Positions 24,312-31,614 of a stretch of 33,216 nucleotides of DNA are shown piece by piece. Every line of letters starts with the position of its first letter. Position 1 is the stretch's first letter. The notes under the pieces are model-generated. The model was not told where the DNA came from and did no database searches. It saw only the letters and a list, made by a program, of their open reading frames with translations. The stretch covers positions 1 through 33,216 of the forward strand of contig CAINEX010000074.1 of the NCBI GenBank assembly GCA_903847935.1. The letters are read 5' to 3'. Both the position numbers and the translations under genes were made by a program. This DNA is from an uncultured Spartobacteria bacterium (GTDB lineage Bacteria; Verrucomicrobiota; Verrucomicrobiia; Chthoniobacterales; UBA6821).

Positions 24312-25877
24312 TTATTTTTTCCCTTCATAAAAAGAGAGGATTGCCAATACCAGACCAGGAATATCGTGCTGCATGGCCTCCACATCGGGCGTAAGGCCTA
24401 GATTCACCATCTCTTGGGAGGTGACGGGGCCGATGCTTGCCGTCTTGATTCCGTCAGGGAGAGAAAGGCCCAGGGCCATGAAATGAGCTGCGGTCGATGC
24501 ACTCGTGAAGGTGATCATGTCCGCCCCCTCTTCCCTGAAGCGCCGGATTCCACCGGAGACATCCTCCGTCTCGGGAATGGTCTGATACACGGCCACGTCA
24601 TCCACGATGGCGCCGAGATTCTCCAGCTCGACGGCCAGTATTTCACGGGCTCCTGCGGCGCGAGGCAGCAGCATCCGAAGGTTTTCGACATTTACTTCCT
24701 TGAATGCTTTCACCAGTGACTCAGCCACGAACTCCTCCGGAATCAGATCCACGTCGTAGCGGTACTCGCGCACCTTCTTTGCCGTGCCATTGCCGATGAC
24801 GGCAATACGCGCACCGCCGAGTTCGCGGGCATCTCTGTGCGATGCAAAGAAGGCGTTGAAGAAAGCCTCGACTCCGTTGGGACTCGTGAACACTAGCCAA
24901 TCGTAAGCGCGCACGTCCATCATCGCCTCGATGAAGGGAGTCTTGTCGGTAGGGGGCTCGATGCGGATCGTTGGTATCTCGAAGGCGTCGGCGCCAAGTT
25001 CCCGGAGCGATGCCAGAAGTCCGCCTGACTGCTGCCTGGTACGGGTCACGGCAATGCGGCGCCCGAAGAGTGGGCGAGCCTCGAACCAATTGAGCGCATC
25101 ACGCAGGTTCACCACATCCCCGAAAACCGCGACAGCCGGTGCCTTGAACTGCAACTCCTCAGCGATCGCGGCAATGGTTCCTAGCGTGCCGGTAAGCGTC
25201 TGGTGCCGACCAGTTGTCGCCCATCGCACAAGGGCCACGGGCGTTGTCTCGGACATGCCTGCAGCGGCGAGTTTTCCCGTGATCGCGGCAAGGCGCTCGA
25301 CCCCCATGAGCATCACCTTGGTTCCGGGTGCCAGGGCAATCGACTTGTAATCAAGTCCGGAGGCCTCCTTTCCCGGCTCCTCATGGCCGGTGAAGATTGT
25401 CAGGACAGCGTTGCTGGCCCGGTGCGTGACAGGAATGCCCGCATAGGCAAGGCCTCCGATCGCCGAGGTGACTCCGGGGACGATTTCAAAGCGCAGCCCC
25501 GACGCCGAGAGTTCTCCCGCCTCCTCCCCACCACGGCCGAAGAGAAAGGGATCTCCCCCCTTGAGTCGGACAACCCTCTTCCCCTCACGTGTGTGCTTCA
25601 CAAGCAGGGCATTGGTCTGCTCCTGCGTCAGGGCGTGGCTGCCGGCCGTTTTTCCGGCGTAGATCTTTTCCGCCTGTGAGGGAGCAAAGTTGAGGAGCTC
25701 GGCATTGCTCAGATAATCGTAGATAACGACGTCGGCGCGCTCGAGACACTCGCGTCCCCTCAAGGTCAGGAGTCCCGGATCTCCGGGCCCAGCCCCGACA
25801 AGATAACAGACTCCTTCCATTGTTTCTTCTGATGATGACTTCGTGGGATTTAAGGCTTTTGTGGTCGGGGATTTCAT
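24312..25877 (-). CDS. cobA-hemD: fused uroporphyrinogen-III C-methyltransferase / uroporphyrinogen-III synthase
   Basis: A 521-residue two-domain enzyme. Residues about 20-262 are a SUMT (CobA) domain, which methylates uroporphyrinogen III towards precorrin-2 for sirohaem or cobalamin: VGAGPGDPGLLTLRG at 27-41, then VRLKGGDPFLFGRGGEEA and PGVTSAIGGLAYAGIPVTHR. Residues about 271-515 are a HemD domain, which closes hydroxymethylbilane to uroporphyrinogen III: GRRIAVTRTRQQSGGL, DWLVFTSPNGVEAFF, ARIAVIGNGTAKKVREY and the C-terminal ITFTSASTAAHF. The frame is open from 26084, but ATG 25877 overlaps the hemC stop in ATGA and is the clear start. This fusion and gene order are known in several phyla. 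Confidence 0.93.
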   Translation of the reverse strand: MKSPTTKALNPTKSSSEETMEGVCYLVGAGPGDPGLLTLRGRECLERADVVIYDYLSNAELLNFAPSQAEKIYAGKTAGSHALTQEQTNALLVKHTREGKRVVRLKGGDPFLFGRGGEEAGELSASGLRFEIVPGVTSAIGGLAYAGIPVTHRASNAVLTIFTGHEEPGKEASGLDYKSIALAPGTKVMLMGVERLAAITGKLAAAGMSETTPVALVRWATTGRHQTLTGTLGTIAAIAEELQFKAPAVAVFGDVVNLRDALNWFEARPLFGRRIAVTRTRQQSGGLLASLRELGADAFEIPTIRIEPPTDKTPFIEAMMDVRAYDWLVFTSPNGVEAFFNAFFASHRDARELGGARIAVIGNGTAKKVREYRYDVDLIPEEFVAESLVKAFKEVNVENLRMLLPRAAGAREILAVELENLGAIVDDVAVYQTIPETEDVSGGIRRFREEGADMITFTSASTAAHFMALGLSLPDGIKTASIGPVTSQEMVNLGLTPDVEAMQHDIPGLVLAILSFYEGKK

Positions 25878-26800
25878 GCGGACAAAAGTTGGTTGGCTAC
25901 CAGCAGCGCCACCTGATCCGCTGACAGCGCTGAGGCGCAAGCCGAACGGAGGGGTGCCTCGGGGGATGGAATAAAGACCGCCTTCAGGGAGATGCGTCCA
26001 GAGCATTCGCTTGCCAAGGCTCCGAGGGCCATTTGGCATCCGCCACCAAGATACTTGAGAACGAGACGCTCCGCCTCGACACATCGCGCAGTCATCGGAT
26101 CATGCAGAGCGGAGAGCAATTCCACGGCTCGGTCGCCGTGACGTGCCTCCACGGTAATGGCCCCCTGACCCGGAGCTGGGAGCATCCAGTCCAAAGGTTC
26201 GATCATAAGCGTGACCCCTGCAACCTGTAAGGACCCTTTTGAAAGATCATGACCCAATCGCCCCAATCCGGCAGAGGCCAGGATCGTTGCGTCGAATAGC
26301 TCTCCCTCCGCGATCTTGGCGAGACGTGTCGGGACATTTCCGCGGATCGGTACAAACTTCAGGTCGGGTCTGTGACGGCTGAGCAAGAGGGTGCGCCTGG
26401 GGCTGCTGCTTCCCACGACAGCCCCCGCGGGAAGCCCCTCAACTCCGCCCAAGTGTCGTGAAATGAGGAGATCTTTGGTGGAAGCGCGGGGAAGGATCGC
26501 TGCGAGCGTGAGACCCGGAGGGGTCTCCACGGGAAGATCCTTGAGACTGTGCACGGCAATATCGATATCCTTGCGCAAGAGCGCCTCCTCAAGCTGCTTG
26601 GTGAAGAGGCCGGCCCCCTCGGCGGTGGGCTCATGGAGGGGCATTGTGGTGCGCTCATCGCCCGTGGTGGTGATGATCTTCTGCTGCATCGACAGGCCGG
26701 GATGGGCCGCTTCCAGCAACTCACTGACAAGCTTCGACTGCGCAAGGGCCAGGGCGCTCCCACGCGTTCCTAGGATGAGGGGGCTTGAGGTCGGGCTCAT
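25874..26800 (-). CDS. hemC: hydroxymethylbilane synthase (porphobilinogen deaminase)
   Basis: Joins four porphobilinogens into hydroxymethylbilane. The 308-residue product has ILGTRGSALALAQ at the N-terminus, AVHSLKDLP with the catalytic Asp D88, GSSSPRRTLLL, RGNVPTRL, PAPGQGAI, and LGGGCQMALGA, where C255 would carry the dipyrromethane cofactor. Upstream in-frame codons run to 26893, but ATG 26800 overlaps the hemA stop by four bases and gives the normal N-terminus. Its own stop overlaps the cobA-hemD start in the same way. Confidence 0.96.
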   Translation of the reverse strand: MSPTSSPLILGTRGSALALAQSKLVSELLEAAHPGLSMQQKIITTTGDERTTMPLHEPTAEGAGLFTKQLEEALLRKDIDIAVHSLKDLPVETPPGLTLAAILPRASTKDLLISRHLGGVEGLPAGAVVGSSSPRRTLLLSRHRPDLKFVPIRGNVPTRLAKIAEGELFDATILASAGLGRLGHDLSKGSLQVAGVTLMIEPLDWMLPAPGQGAITVEARHGDRAVELLSALHDPMTARCVEAERLVLKYLGGGCQMALGALASECSGRISLKAVFIPSPEAPLRSACASALSADQVALLVANQLLSA

Positions 26801-27837
26801 GCCTTTTTCACAAAAGGAGTTGCCTCCGGGCCATGGATGCTTCTCATCCAACTCAGAAATCCTCCCACATGCTGCTCGATGAGCGACTCGCAACGATCCA
26901 CCTCCTGACGGCGTACATCCAATGTCTGGGATGCTATCTGCTCCAGGCTGTCGATATCATAGAGAAAGACTCCGTCCATCTCATTGATGGATGGATCGGC
27001 ATCCCGGGGAACCGCCAAGTCGATCACAAAGAGAGGAGCTCCGCGGCGAAGTTTCAGGAGAGGTTCGAGCTTCTCGGGCGTCAGGATCATGTGCGGCGCA
27101 TTTGTCGAACTGATCAGGATGTCGATGTCGGCGAAGCCTTTCTCCCAGTGATCAAAATGAAGCGCCATGCCGCCGATTTCAGCAGCCAGGGCTGCGGCCC
27201 GGTCATATGTCCGATTGGAAACAATCACGCTGCGCACTCCGCGTGACTGAAGGCTGCGGGCGGTGCGCTCGCTGATTTCTCCCGCCCCGAGAATCATGAC
27301 ACGGCGGTCTTCCAGCGACCCGAAGATCTTGCCAGCGAGTTCCACGGCGACGGAACCGATGGAAGTGGGACCGCTTGTGATCTGGGTCTCCGTGCGAACC
27401 GACTTGGCCACACGAAAGGCATGCTGGAAGAGCTTGTGCAACGGACGGGTCGCCGAACCCGCCTCAGCGGCCACTGCATAAGCTTTTTTGACCTGTCCCA
27501 AGATCTCCGTCTCCCCGATCACCATGGAATCAAGGCCGCTGGCGACACGGAACAGATGCCTCACCGCACGAGGAGTATCATGATGATAGAGAGGCGCTTC
27601 AAATCCGGCCCGGTCGGCAAGAATCATCTGAAAACCCTCAAGCGCCCTGAGGGGGCAGATACTAGAGGCATAGAGTTCCACTCTGTTGCAGGTCGAGAGC
27701 ATCACGGCGCCGGTGACTCCCTCGATCTCTCGGAGGCGGCCCAGCATGTCGCCCATCTCGGTTTCACGGACGGCAAAACGCTCCCTCACGTCGATATGAG
27801 CCATTCGGTGATTAAGACCGGCGCAGAGGATGTTCAT
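26797..27837 (-). CDS. hemA: glutamyl-tRNA reductase, short C-terminus
   Basis: Reduces glutamyl-tRNA to glutamate-1-semialdehyde, the first committed step of tetrapyrrole synthesis by the C5 route. The start MNILCAGLNHRMAHIDVRERF, the catalytic Cys C50 in LSTCNRVELYA, GLDSMVIGETEILGQVKKAY and the NADPH-binding LGAGEISERTARSL (183-196) are all present, as is VIDLAVPRDADPSI. The protein is only 346 residues compared with the usual 410-450. It ends shortly after the spinal helix (FLSWMRSIHGP), so most of the C-terminal dimerisation domain is absent. The start overlaps the stop of the upstream CcsA-like gene. Confidence 0.93.
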   Translation of the reverse strand: MNILCAGLNHRMAHIDVRERFAVRETEMGDMLGRLREIEGVTGAVMLSTCNRVELYASSICPLRALEGFQMILADRAGFEAPLYHHDTPRAVRHLFRVASGLDSMVIGETEILGQVKKAYAVAAEAGSATRPLHKLFQHAFRVAKSVRTETQITSGPTSIGSVAVELAGKIFGSLEDRRVMILGAGEISERTARSLQSRGVRSVIVSNRTYDRAAALAAEIGGMALHFDHWEKGFADIDILISSTNAPHMILTPEKLEPLLKLRRGAPLFVIDLAVPRDADPSINEMDGVFLYDIDSLEQIASQTLDVRRQEVDRCESLIEQHVGGFLSWMRSIHGPEATPFVKKA

Positions 27838-28616
27838 GCGTGCGCGGAGAGTTTCTCGATCACCGGCAGGAGAATCAGTGCGAGCGCGAAGGCAGCAGCG
27901 GTGGCGATCGCAAGCCGTCTTCCTGAAAGCAGGCCCTTCTTTGAACCCAAAATGATCACGGCATAGATCAACCAGATGAGAAGCGAGAACCAGAACTTAC
28001 CACCGGAAACCAGAAGACGGGCAAGGAATCCCGCGGCAAAGCTGAGGGAAAGCAGAAGAAAACCGATCCAGACCAATCGGGTGATCGCCTCGGACAGGAT
28101 GCTGATCGGTGGAAGATGATGGAAAATCGGCGCGGGACGGCGGGACTTGATCTGTCCCTCTTGGACCAAAAACATGAGGCCTGCCACGCAGGCGAGACCA
28201 TATGCACCGTAAGCCACGATCGAGAGTGCGGCATGTGCCTCGACCCAGGGATTGGGTCGGAAAAATCCATGCCGGGTTTCCCCCGGCAGTAGCAGGGCCA
28301 CGATCTGGAGGAGAAGGACCAAGGGAGCCGTGAAAGCCCCCATCAGGGAGAGTCGGTAGGCTGGTCCGATCACCAGATAGATCAGGGCGATCGACCACGA
28401 GAGGAAGATCAGGATCTCGGAGAGGTTGCCAATCGGACAGGCATGCTCTGCCGCGCCCCGCATCGAGAGATACCACCCCTGAGCCAGGGCTCCCATCGCC
28501 ATCGCGATGAAGTTGAACCTACCCGGCTGAAACCGTCCCGCCCCCAGGGCAAAGAGGGTGTGACCGAAGCTGAAAAGATAGCAAATGGTTGCCAGCAGGA
28601 GGGCGATGCGTTCCAT
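27834..28616 (-). CDS. CcsA/ResC/HemX-family membrane protein
   Basis: A 260-residue polytopic membrane protein with about eight hydrophobic segments, starting MERIALLLATICYLFSFGHTLF. Conserved family elements are GNLSEILIFLSWSIALIYL, a His-containing WVEAHAALSIVAYGAYGLACVAGLMFLVQEGQIK and a downstream RLVWIGFLLLSLSFAAGFL. The full WGxxWxWD haem-handling motif of CcsA is not evident, and the length is closer to HemX. It immediately precedes hemA with an ATGA overlap, the same position that hemX holds next to hemA in Bacillus. A role in haem supply or export, in cytochrome c maturation, or in tuning HemA levels is plausible. Confidence 0.78.
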   Translation of the reverse strand: MERIALLLATICYLFSFGHTLFALGAGRFQPGRFNFIAMAMGALAQGWYLSMRGAAEHACPIGNLSEILIFLSWSIALIYLVIGPAYRLSLMGAFTAPLVLLLQIVALLLPGETRHGFFRPNPWVEAHAALSIVAYGAYGLACVAGLMFLVQEGQIKSRRPAPIFHHLPPISILSEAITRLVWIGFLLLSLSFAAGFLARLLVSGGKFWFSLLIWLIYAVIILGSKKGLLSGRRLAIATAAAFALALILLPVIEKLSAHA

Positions 28617-28634
28617 GGCTGCAGGGAAATGACC

Positions 28635-29447
28635 CTAGTTACCCCCGTCGCGGGAGCCCTTTCTCTCAACGAGAGCATAGGCATTGTGGTTGTGGATCGA
28701 CTCGAAGTTCTCTGCCTCGACGCGGTACCAAAGGATATTTGCATCCTCCTCGGATCGACCCGCGACATTCCTCACAAGATCCTCCACAAAGACGGGATTC
28801 GCATAGGCACGCTCGGTCACGTATTTCTCATCCGGACGCTTGAGCAGACTGTAGAGCTCGGAACTGGCCGAGTCCTCGACCAGACGGATCATCTCCTCGA
28901 TCCACATCGGCTTGGCGCACCGGACGGAGAAGGTCACATGACCCCGCTGGTTATGCGCTCCGGTTTCGCTGATCGCCTTGGAGCAAGGGCAGAGCGTTGT
29001 GACAGGAACCACCACCGTGACGATGAAATCCACCTTCCCCTTCGGGCCACCGGTGAGCGTCGCGCTGAAGCGGACCGTATAGTCAAGCAGGCCAATGGAT
29101 CCCGTGACCGGGGCAGGCTTCTCCAGAAAATAGGGAAACTCAAAGTCGACATGCGCTTGATCACTCTCAAGTCGCTCCGAGAGTTGGACAAGGATATCGC
29201 GGATATTGCGGACATGAAGGACAGGCCCGTGGGAGTTCAAGGCCTCCACGAAGCGGCTCATATGCGTTCCCTTGAAATGGTGGGGAAGATCGACCGTCAA
29301 CTGCACCGTGGCGATCGTTCCCTGCTCAAGGTGATTCTTGTCGCGTACCCGGATCGGATAGCGGAGATCCTTGACCCCCACGCGATCGATCGGAATTTGC
29401 CGGTCATCGGGAAGGTTCTGGGTATCGGACAGATGGGCGGCGGACAT
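28635..29447 (-). CDS. folE2: GTP cyclohydrolase FolE2 (type IB)
   Basis: Converts GTP to dihydroneopterin triphosphate, the entry to folate and queuosine-type deazapurines. The 270-residue protein is of the FolE2 type, unrelated in sequence to FolE, and tolerates metals other than zinc. Visible features are DVGV-like RVGVKDLRYPI, TVQLTVDLPHHFKGTHMSRF, the active-site segment TTLCPCSKAISETGAHNQRGH with C153 as the likely catalytic cysteine, and a C-terminal ENFESIHNHNAYA. A heptamer tandem repeat lies just upstream. It is 18 bases before the CcsA-like gene. Confidence 0.95.
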   Translation of the reverse strand: MSAAHLSDTQNLPDDRQIPIDRVGVKDLRYPIRVRDKNHLEQGTIATVQLTVDLPHHFKGTHMSRFVEALNSHGPVLHVRNIRDILVQLSERLESDQAHVDFEFPYFLEKPAPVTGSIGLLDYTVRFSATLTGGPKGKVDFIVTVVVPVTTLCPCSKAISETGAHNQRGHVTFSVRCAKPMWIEEMIRLVEDSASSELYSLLKRPDEKYVTERAYANPVFVEDLVRNVAGRSEEDANILWYRVEAENFESIHNHNAYALVERKGSRDGGN

Positions 29448-29462
29448 CGGGATAACGTTACA

Positions 29463-29490
29463 AGCTGAAAGCCAAAGGCTGAAGGCTAAA
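29463..29490 (-). repeat. heptamer tandem repeat upstream of folE2
   Basis: Read on the minus strand: TTTAGCC, TTCAGCC, TTTGGCT, TTCAGCT, four units of seven bases. They lie 16-43 bases upstream of the folE2 start and share the TTCAGCC/TTTAGCC unit with 6517-6544 near the MqnA/MqnD-like gene. The repeat fills much of the 71-base gap to rsmE. Confidence 0.6.
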
Positions 29491-29518
29491 GAAAGGAAAT
29501 GGGAATGATGCTCCGGTT

Positions 29519-30271
29519 CTAAAAAAGTTCATGGCCCAGCACACTCAGGCAGTAGAGGGCAGCCGTTTCAGCACGGAGAATCGTCGGCCCCAGCGTCACT
29601 GGTCGCGCCCCCGCTTGCTTCAGGAGCTCAATTTCCGTGGGCGTGAAGTCACCCTCCGGCCCCACCACCACTGCAACGCTATCCGGCAATCCACCGGTGG
29701 CATCGAAGTGCTTGGCAAGCACCTCTTTGATCGGGCGGGCATCGGGCTGCAGTGAGGCCAGGAGCAGCAGATCGGGGGCTGGAACCCGAGCAAGGAACTG
29801 CTCCAATGTCGAGGGATCCTCAATCAGGGGCACAGTGTTGCGACCACACTGCTTGCAGGCCTCAAGGGCAATCTGTTGCCATCGCTCTCTTTTGCGCTCA
29901 CCATCATCAGCGCCATCAAGGCGAACGACGGTTCGTGAGGTCATCAAGGGGACGATCTCAGCCGCCCCCAGTTCAACACCTTTCTGCAGGATGAGGTCCA
30001 TGTTTTTCCCCTTGGGCACCGCTTGGGCGAGAGTGATGGCACGCCGCGGGGTGGGCGTCTGATGAGGGTTCCCGATAAGGAGAGAGCAGCGCTTCCGGTG
30101 CACTTCAAGAAGCTCGGCTTCCGCAACGGTGCCGCGGCCATTGAAGATCACGATCTTGTCGCCAACCCCAAGCCTTAGCACATCGGCGCAGTGATGGGAG
30201 TCAGGCCCATCAAGGGCAGGGCCCTCCGAGATCCATCTTTCAGGTTCCAGATAAAAGCGGTGAGCGGACAT
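29519..30271 (-). CDS. rsmE: 16S rRNA (uracil-1498-N3)-methyltransferase
   Basis: A 250-residue SPOUT-class methyltransferase acting on 16S rRNA position U1498. The N-terminal PUA-like domain includes MSAHRFYLEPERW and HHCADVLRLGVGDKIVIFNGRG. The knotted SAM-binding domain shows AQAVPKGKNMDLILQKGVELGAAEIVPLMTSRTV, VVVGPEGDFTPTEIELLKQAG and the C-terminal LGPTILRAETAALYCLSVL. Its ATG follows the stop of the upstream rmlD-like gene with no gap. Length and motifs are standard. Confidence 0.95.
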   Translation of the reverse strand: MSAHRFYLEPERWISEGPALDGPDSHHCADVLRLGVGDKIVIFNGRGTVAEAELLEVHRKRCSLLIGNPHQTPTPRRAITLAQAVPKGKNMDLILQKGVELGAAEIVPLMTSRTVVRLDGADDGERKRERWQQIALEACKQCGRNTVPLIEDPSTLEQFLARVPAPDLLLLASLQPDARPIKEVLAKHFDATGGLPDSVAVVVGPEGDFTPTEIELLKQAGARPVTLGPTILRAETAALYCLSVLGHELF

Positions 30272-31153
30272 TCAGGGGCGCCAATGCGTGAAGTGTTTTT
30301 CCACCGCTTCCTTCCAGGGACGCGGCGTGATGCCGGTAATCCTCGTGAATTTGGAGGTATCGAGAGCCGTGCGTGGTGGACGCACGGCAACGAAGGCCAG
30401 CATTTCCGAAAGCTTCAACGGTGCAACGCTTGTCGTAAGAACAGGAATGCCGCTCCGATGAGCGCACTCGAGCGCAAATTCCCCATAATCGCGCCAGGAA
30501 CAAGTGCCGCCGTTGCAGAGGTGATAGATTCCCCCGGGAAAAGCCGCTTTCAAAAACTCGTCCAACCAAAGAGCCAGATCCTCGGTATAGGAGGGTGACG
30601 AGGTCTTGTCATGGACCGCGGCGGCATCTGGATTGGTCAGGGCGCGACGCACGATCGCATCCACGAAGCTCGGCTTATCCGGGCCGAAAACCCAAGAGAC
30701 ACGAGCAACGCAATGCTGCGGCGAAGCGGCGAGGACTTCACGATCACCCTCCAGTTTGGTGACTCCGTAATGGCTCAAGGGATTGGCCTGATCCTCCTCG
30801 GTGTAGGGGCGGTCGAGCATCCCGTCGAAGACATAGTCGGTGCCGATATGGACGAGGCGCGCTCCCCGTGCCGCACAGAGTCGGGCAATCCGACCCGGTG
30901 CCTCGGCATTAATCCGGCGCGCCATATCCCGGTCCCGTTCGCAGCCGTCAACATCGGTCGCGGCGGCGCAGTTGACGATGACATCACCCGTTCCGAATGT
31001 CAGGGCCTCCAACACAGCCTCGGCTTTCTCGGGATCGGAGAAATCGACCTCCGCACGGGTCAGGGGGATCATTTCTCTCTCCGCAAACTTACTCCATGAT
31101 CGGGTCAGGGCAGATCCGAGCCTGCCATTGGATCCAAGGATGAGAATTTTCAT
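30272..31153 (-). CDS. dTDP-4-dehydrorhamnose reductase-like protein (RmlD family)
   Basis: A 293-residue extended SDR of the RmlD/RfbD type, whose characterised members reduce dTDP-4-keto-rhamnose to dTDP-rhamnose for surface polysaccharide. The nucleotide-binding GSNGRLGS is at residues 8-15, NCAAATDVDGCE at 61-72, TDYVFDG at 105-111, and the catalytic pair is Y129/K133 in YGVTK. PRPRTALDTSKF-like PPRTALDTSKF is near the C-terminus, as in the family. The start ATG 31153 is preferred over an in-frame TTG at 31159. No rmlA, rmlB or rmlC is in the window, so the exact sugar substrate is uncertain. It heads the visible part of the long minus-strand gene run. Confidence 0.85.
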   Translation of the reverse strand: MKILILGSNGRLGSALTRSWSKFAEREMIPLTRAEVDFSDPEKAEAVLEALTFGTGDVIVNCAAATDVDGCERDRDMARRINAEAPGRIARLCAARGARLVHIGTDYVFDGMLDRPYTEEDQANPLSHYGVTKLEGDREVLAASPQHCVARVSWVFGPDKPSFVDAIVRRALTNPDAAAVHDKTSSPSYTEDLALWLDEFLKAAFPGGIYHLCNGGTCSWRDYGEFALECAHRSGIPVLTTSVAPLKLSEMLAFVAVRPPRTALDTSKFTRITGITPRPWKEAVEKHFTHWRP

Positions 31154-31178
31154 GAACAAAAGGATAGATTCAGTTCTT

Positions 31179-31199
31179 CATAATTCATAATCCATAATT
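31179..31199. repeat. AT-rich heptamer tandem repeat (CATAATT)
   Basis: Three consecutive units CATAATT, CATAATC, CATAATT, then CATTC. It lies in the 59-base divergent region between the rmlD-like gene and the YkgJ-like gene, 13 bases from the plus-strand start. The period is seven, as in the two GC-richer repeats at 6517 and 29463. It probably overlaps the promoters of both genes. Confidence 0.65.
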
Positions 31200-31212
31200 C
31201 ATTCTTTCTGCC

Positions 31213-31554
31213 ATGCCTCCCACCTATCTCTGCCAACGCTGCACGGCCTGTTGCCGTTGGCCTGGCTTCGTGAGGGTGACGGAGGGTGAAATCGGTACGA
31301 TCGCCGCCCATCTTGGGATGGAGGAAAATACCTTTATTCAGGATTTCACCCGCCTCCGCCCCAACCGGGGCGGATTGGCACTGATCGACAGGGAAGATGG
31401 GGCCTGTTATTTCCTTGAGGGGAACGAGTGTACGATTCAGGCCGTGAAACCCCAGCAGTGCAAAGACTTTCCGAATGCATGGAACTTCCCCGGTTGGAGG
31501 GATATCTGTAAAGCCATCGAGGTTCCCCACTCCCCCTCCAGAGGAGAGGCTTAA
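31213..31554 (+). CDS. YkgJ-family cysteine-cluster protein
   Basis: A 113-residue protein with eight cysteines at 7, 10, 13, 14, 65, 73, 83 and 99 (CQRCTACC, then CYFLEGNEC, QQCKDFP, DIC). This is the arrangement of the YkgJ or Fe-S oxidoreductase-like family, thought to bind zinc or an iron-sulfur cluster. The biochemical role is unknown for most members. Length is on the short side of the family but the cysteine pattern is complete. It is divergent from the rmlD-like gene and followed after about 60 bases by ptsI. Confidence 0.82.
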   Translation: MPPTYLCQRCTACCRWPGFVRVTEGEIGTIAAHLGMEENTFIQDFTRLRPNRGGLALIDREDGACYFLEGNECTIQAVKPQQCKDFPNAWNFPGWRDICKAIEVPHSPSRGEA

Positions 31555-31614
31555 TATTGCCTTCGGGGATATCGTCTTTGACCAAGCACGCTCACTTCTG
31601 TACATCAACTGGTT

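Noticed and set aside
30611-31099. A 162-codon plus-strand frame opposite the rmlD-like gene
   Set aside because: It is the complement of a gene with a proper Rossmann motif and YxxxK active site.
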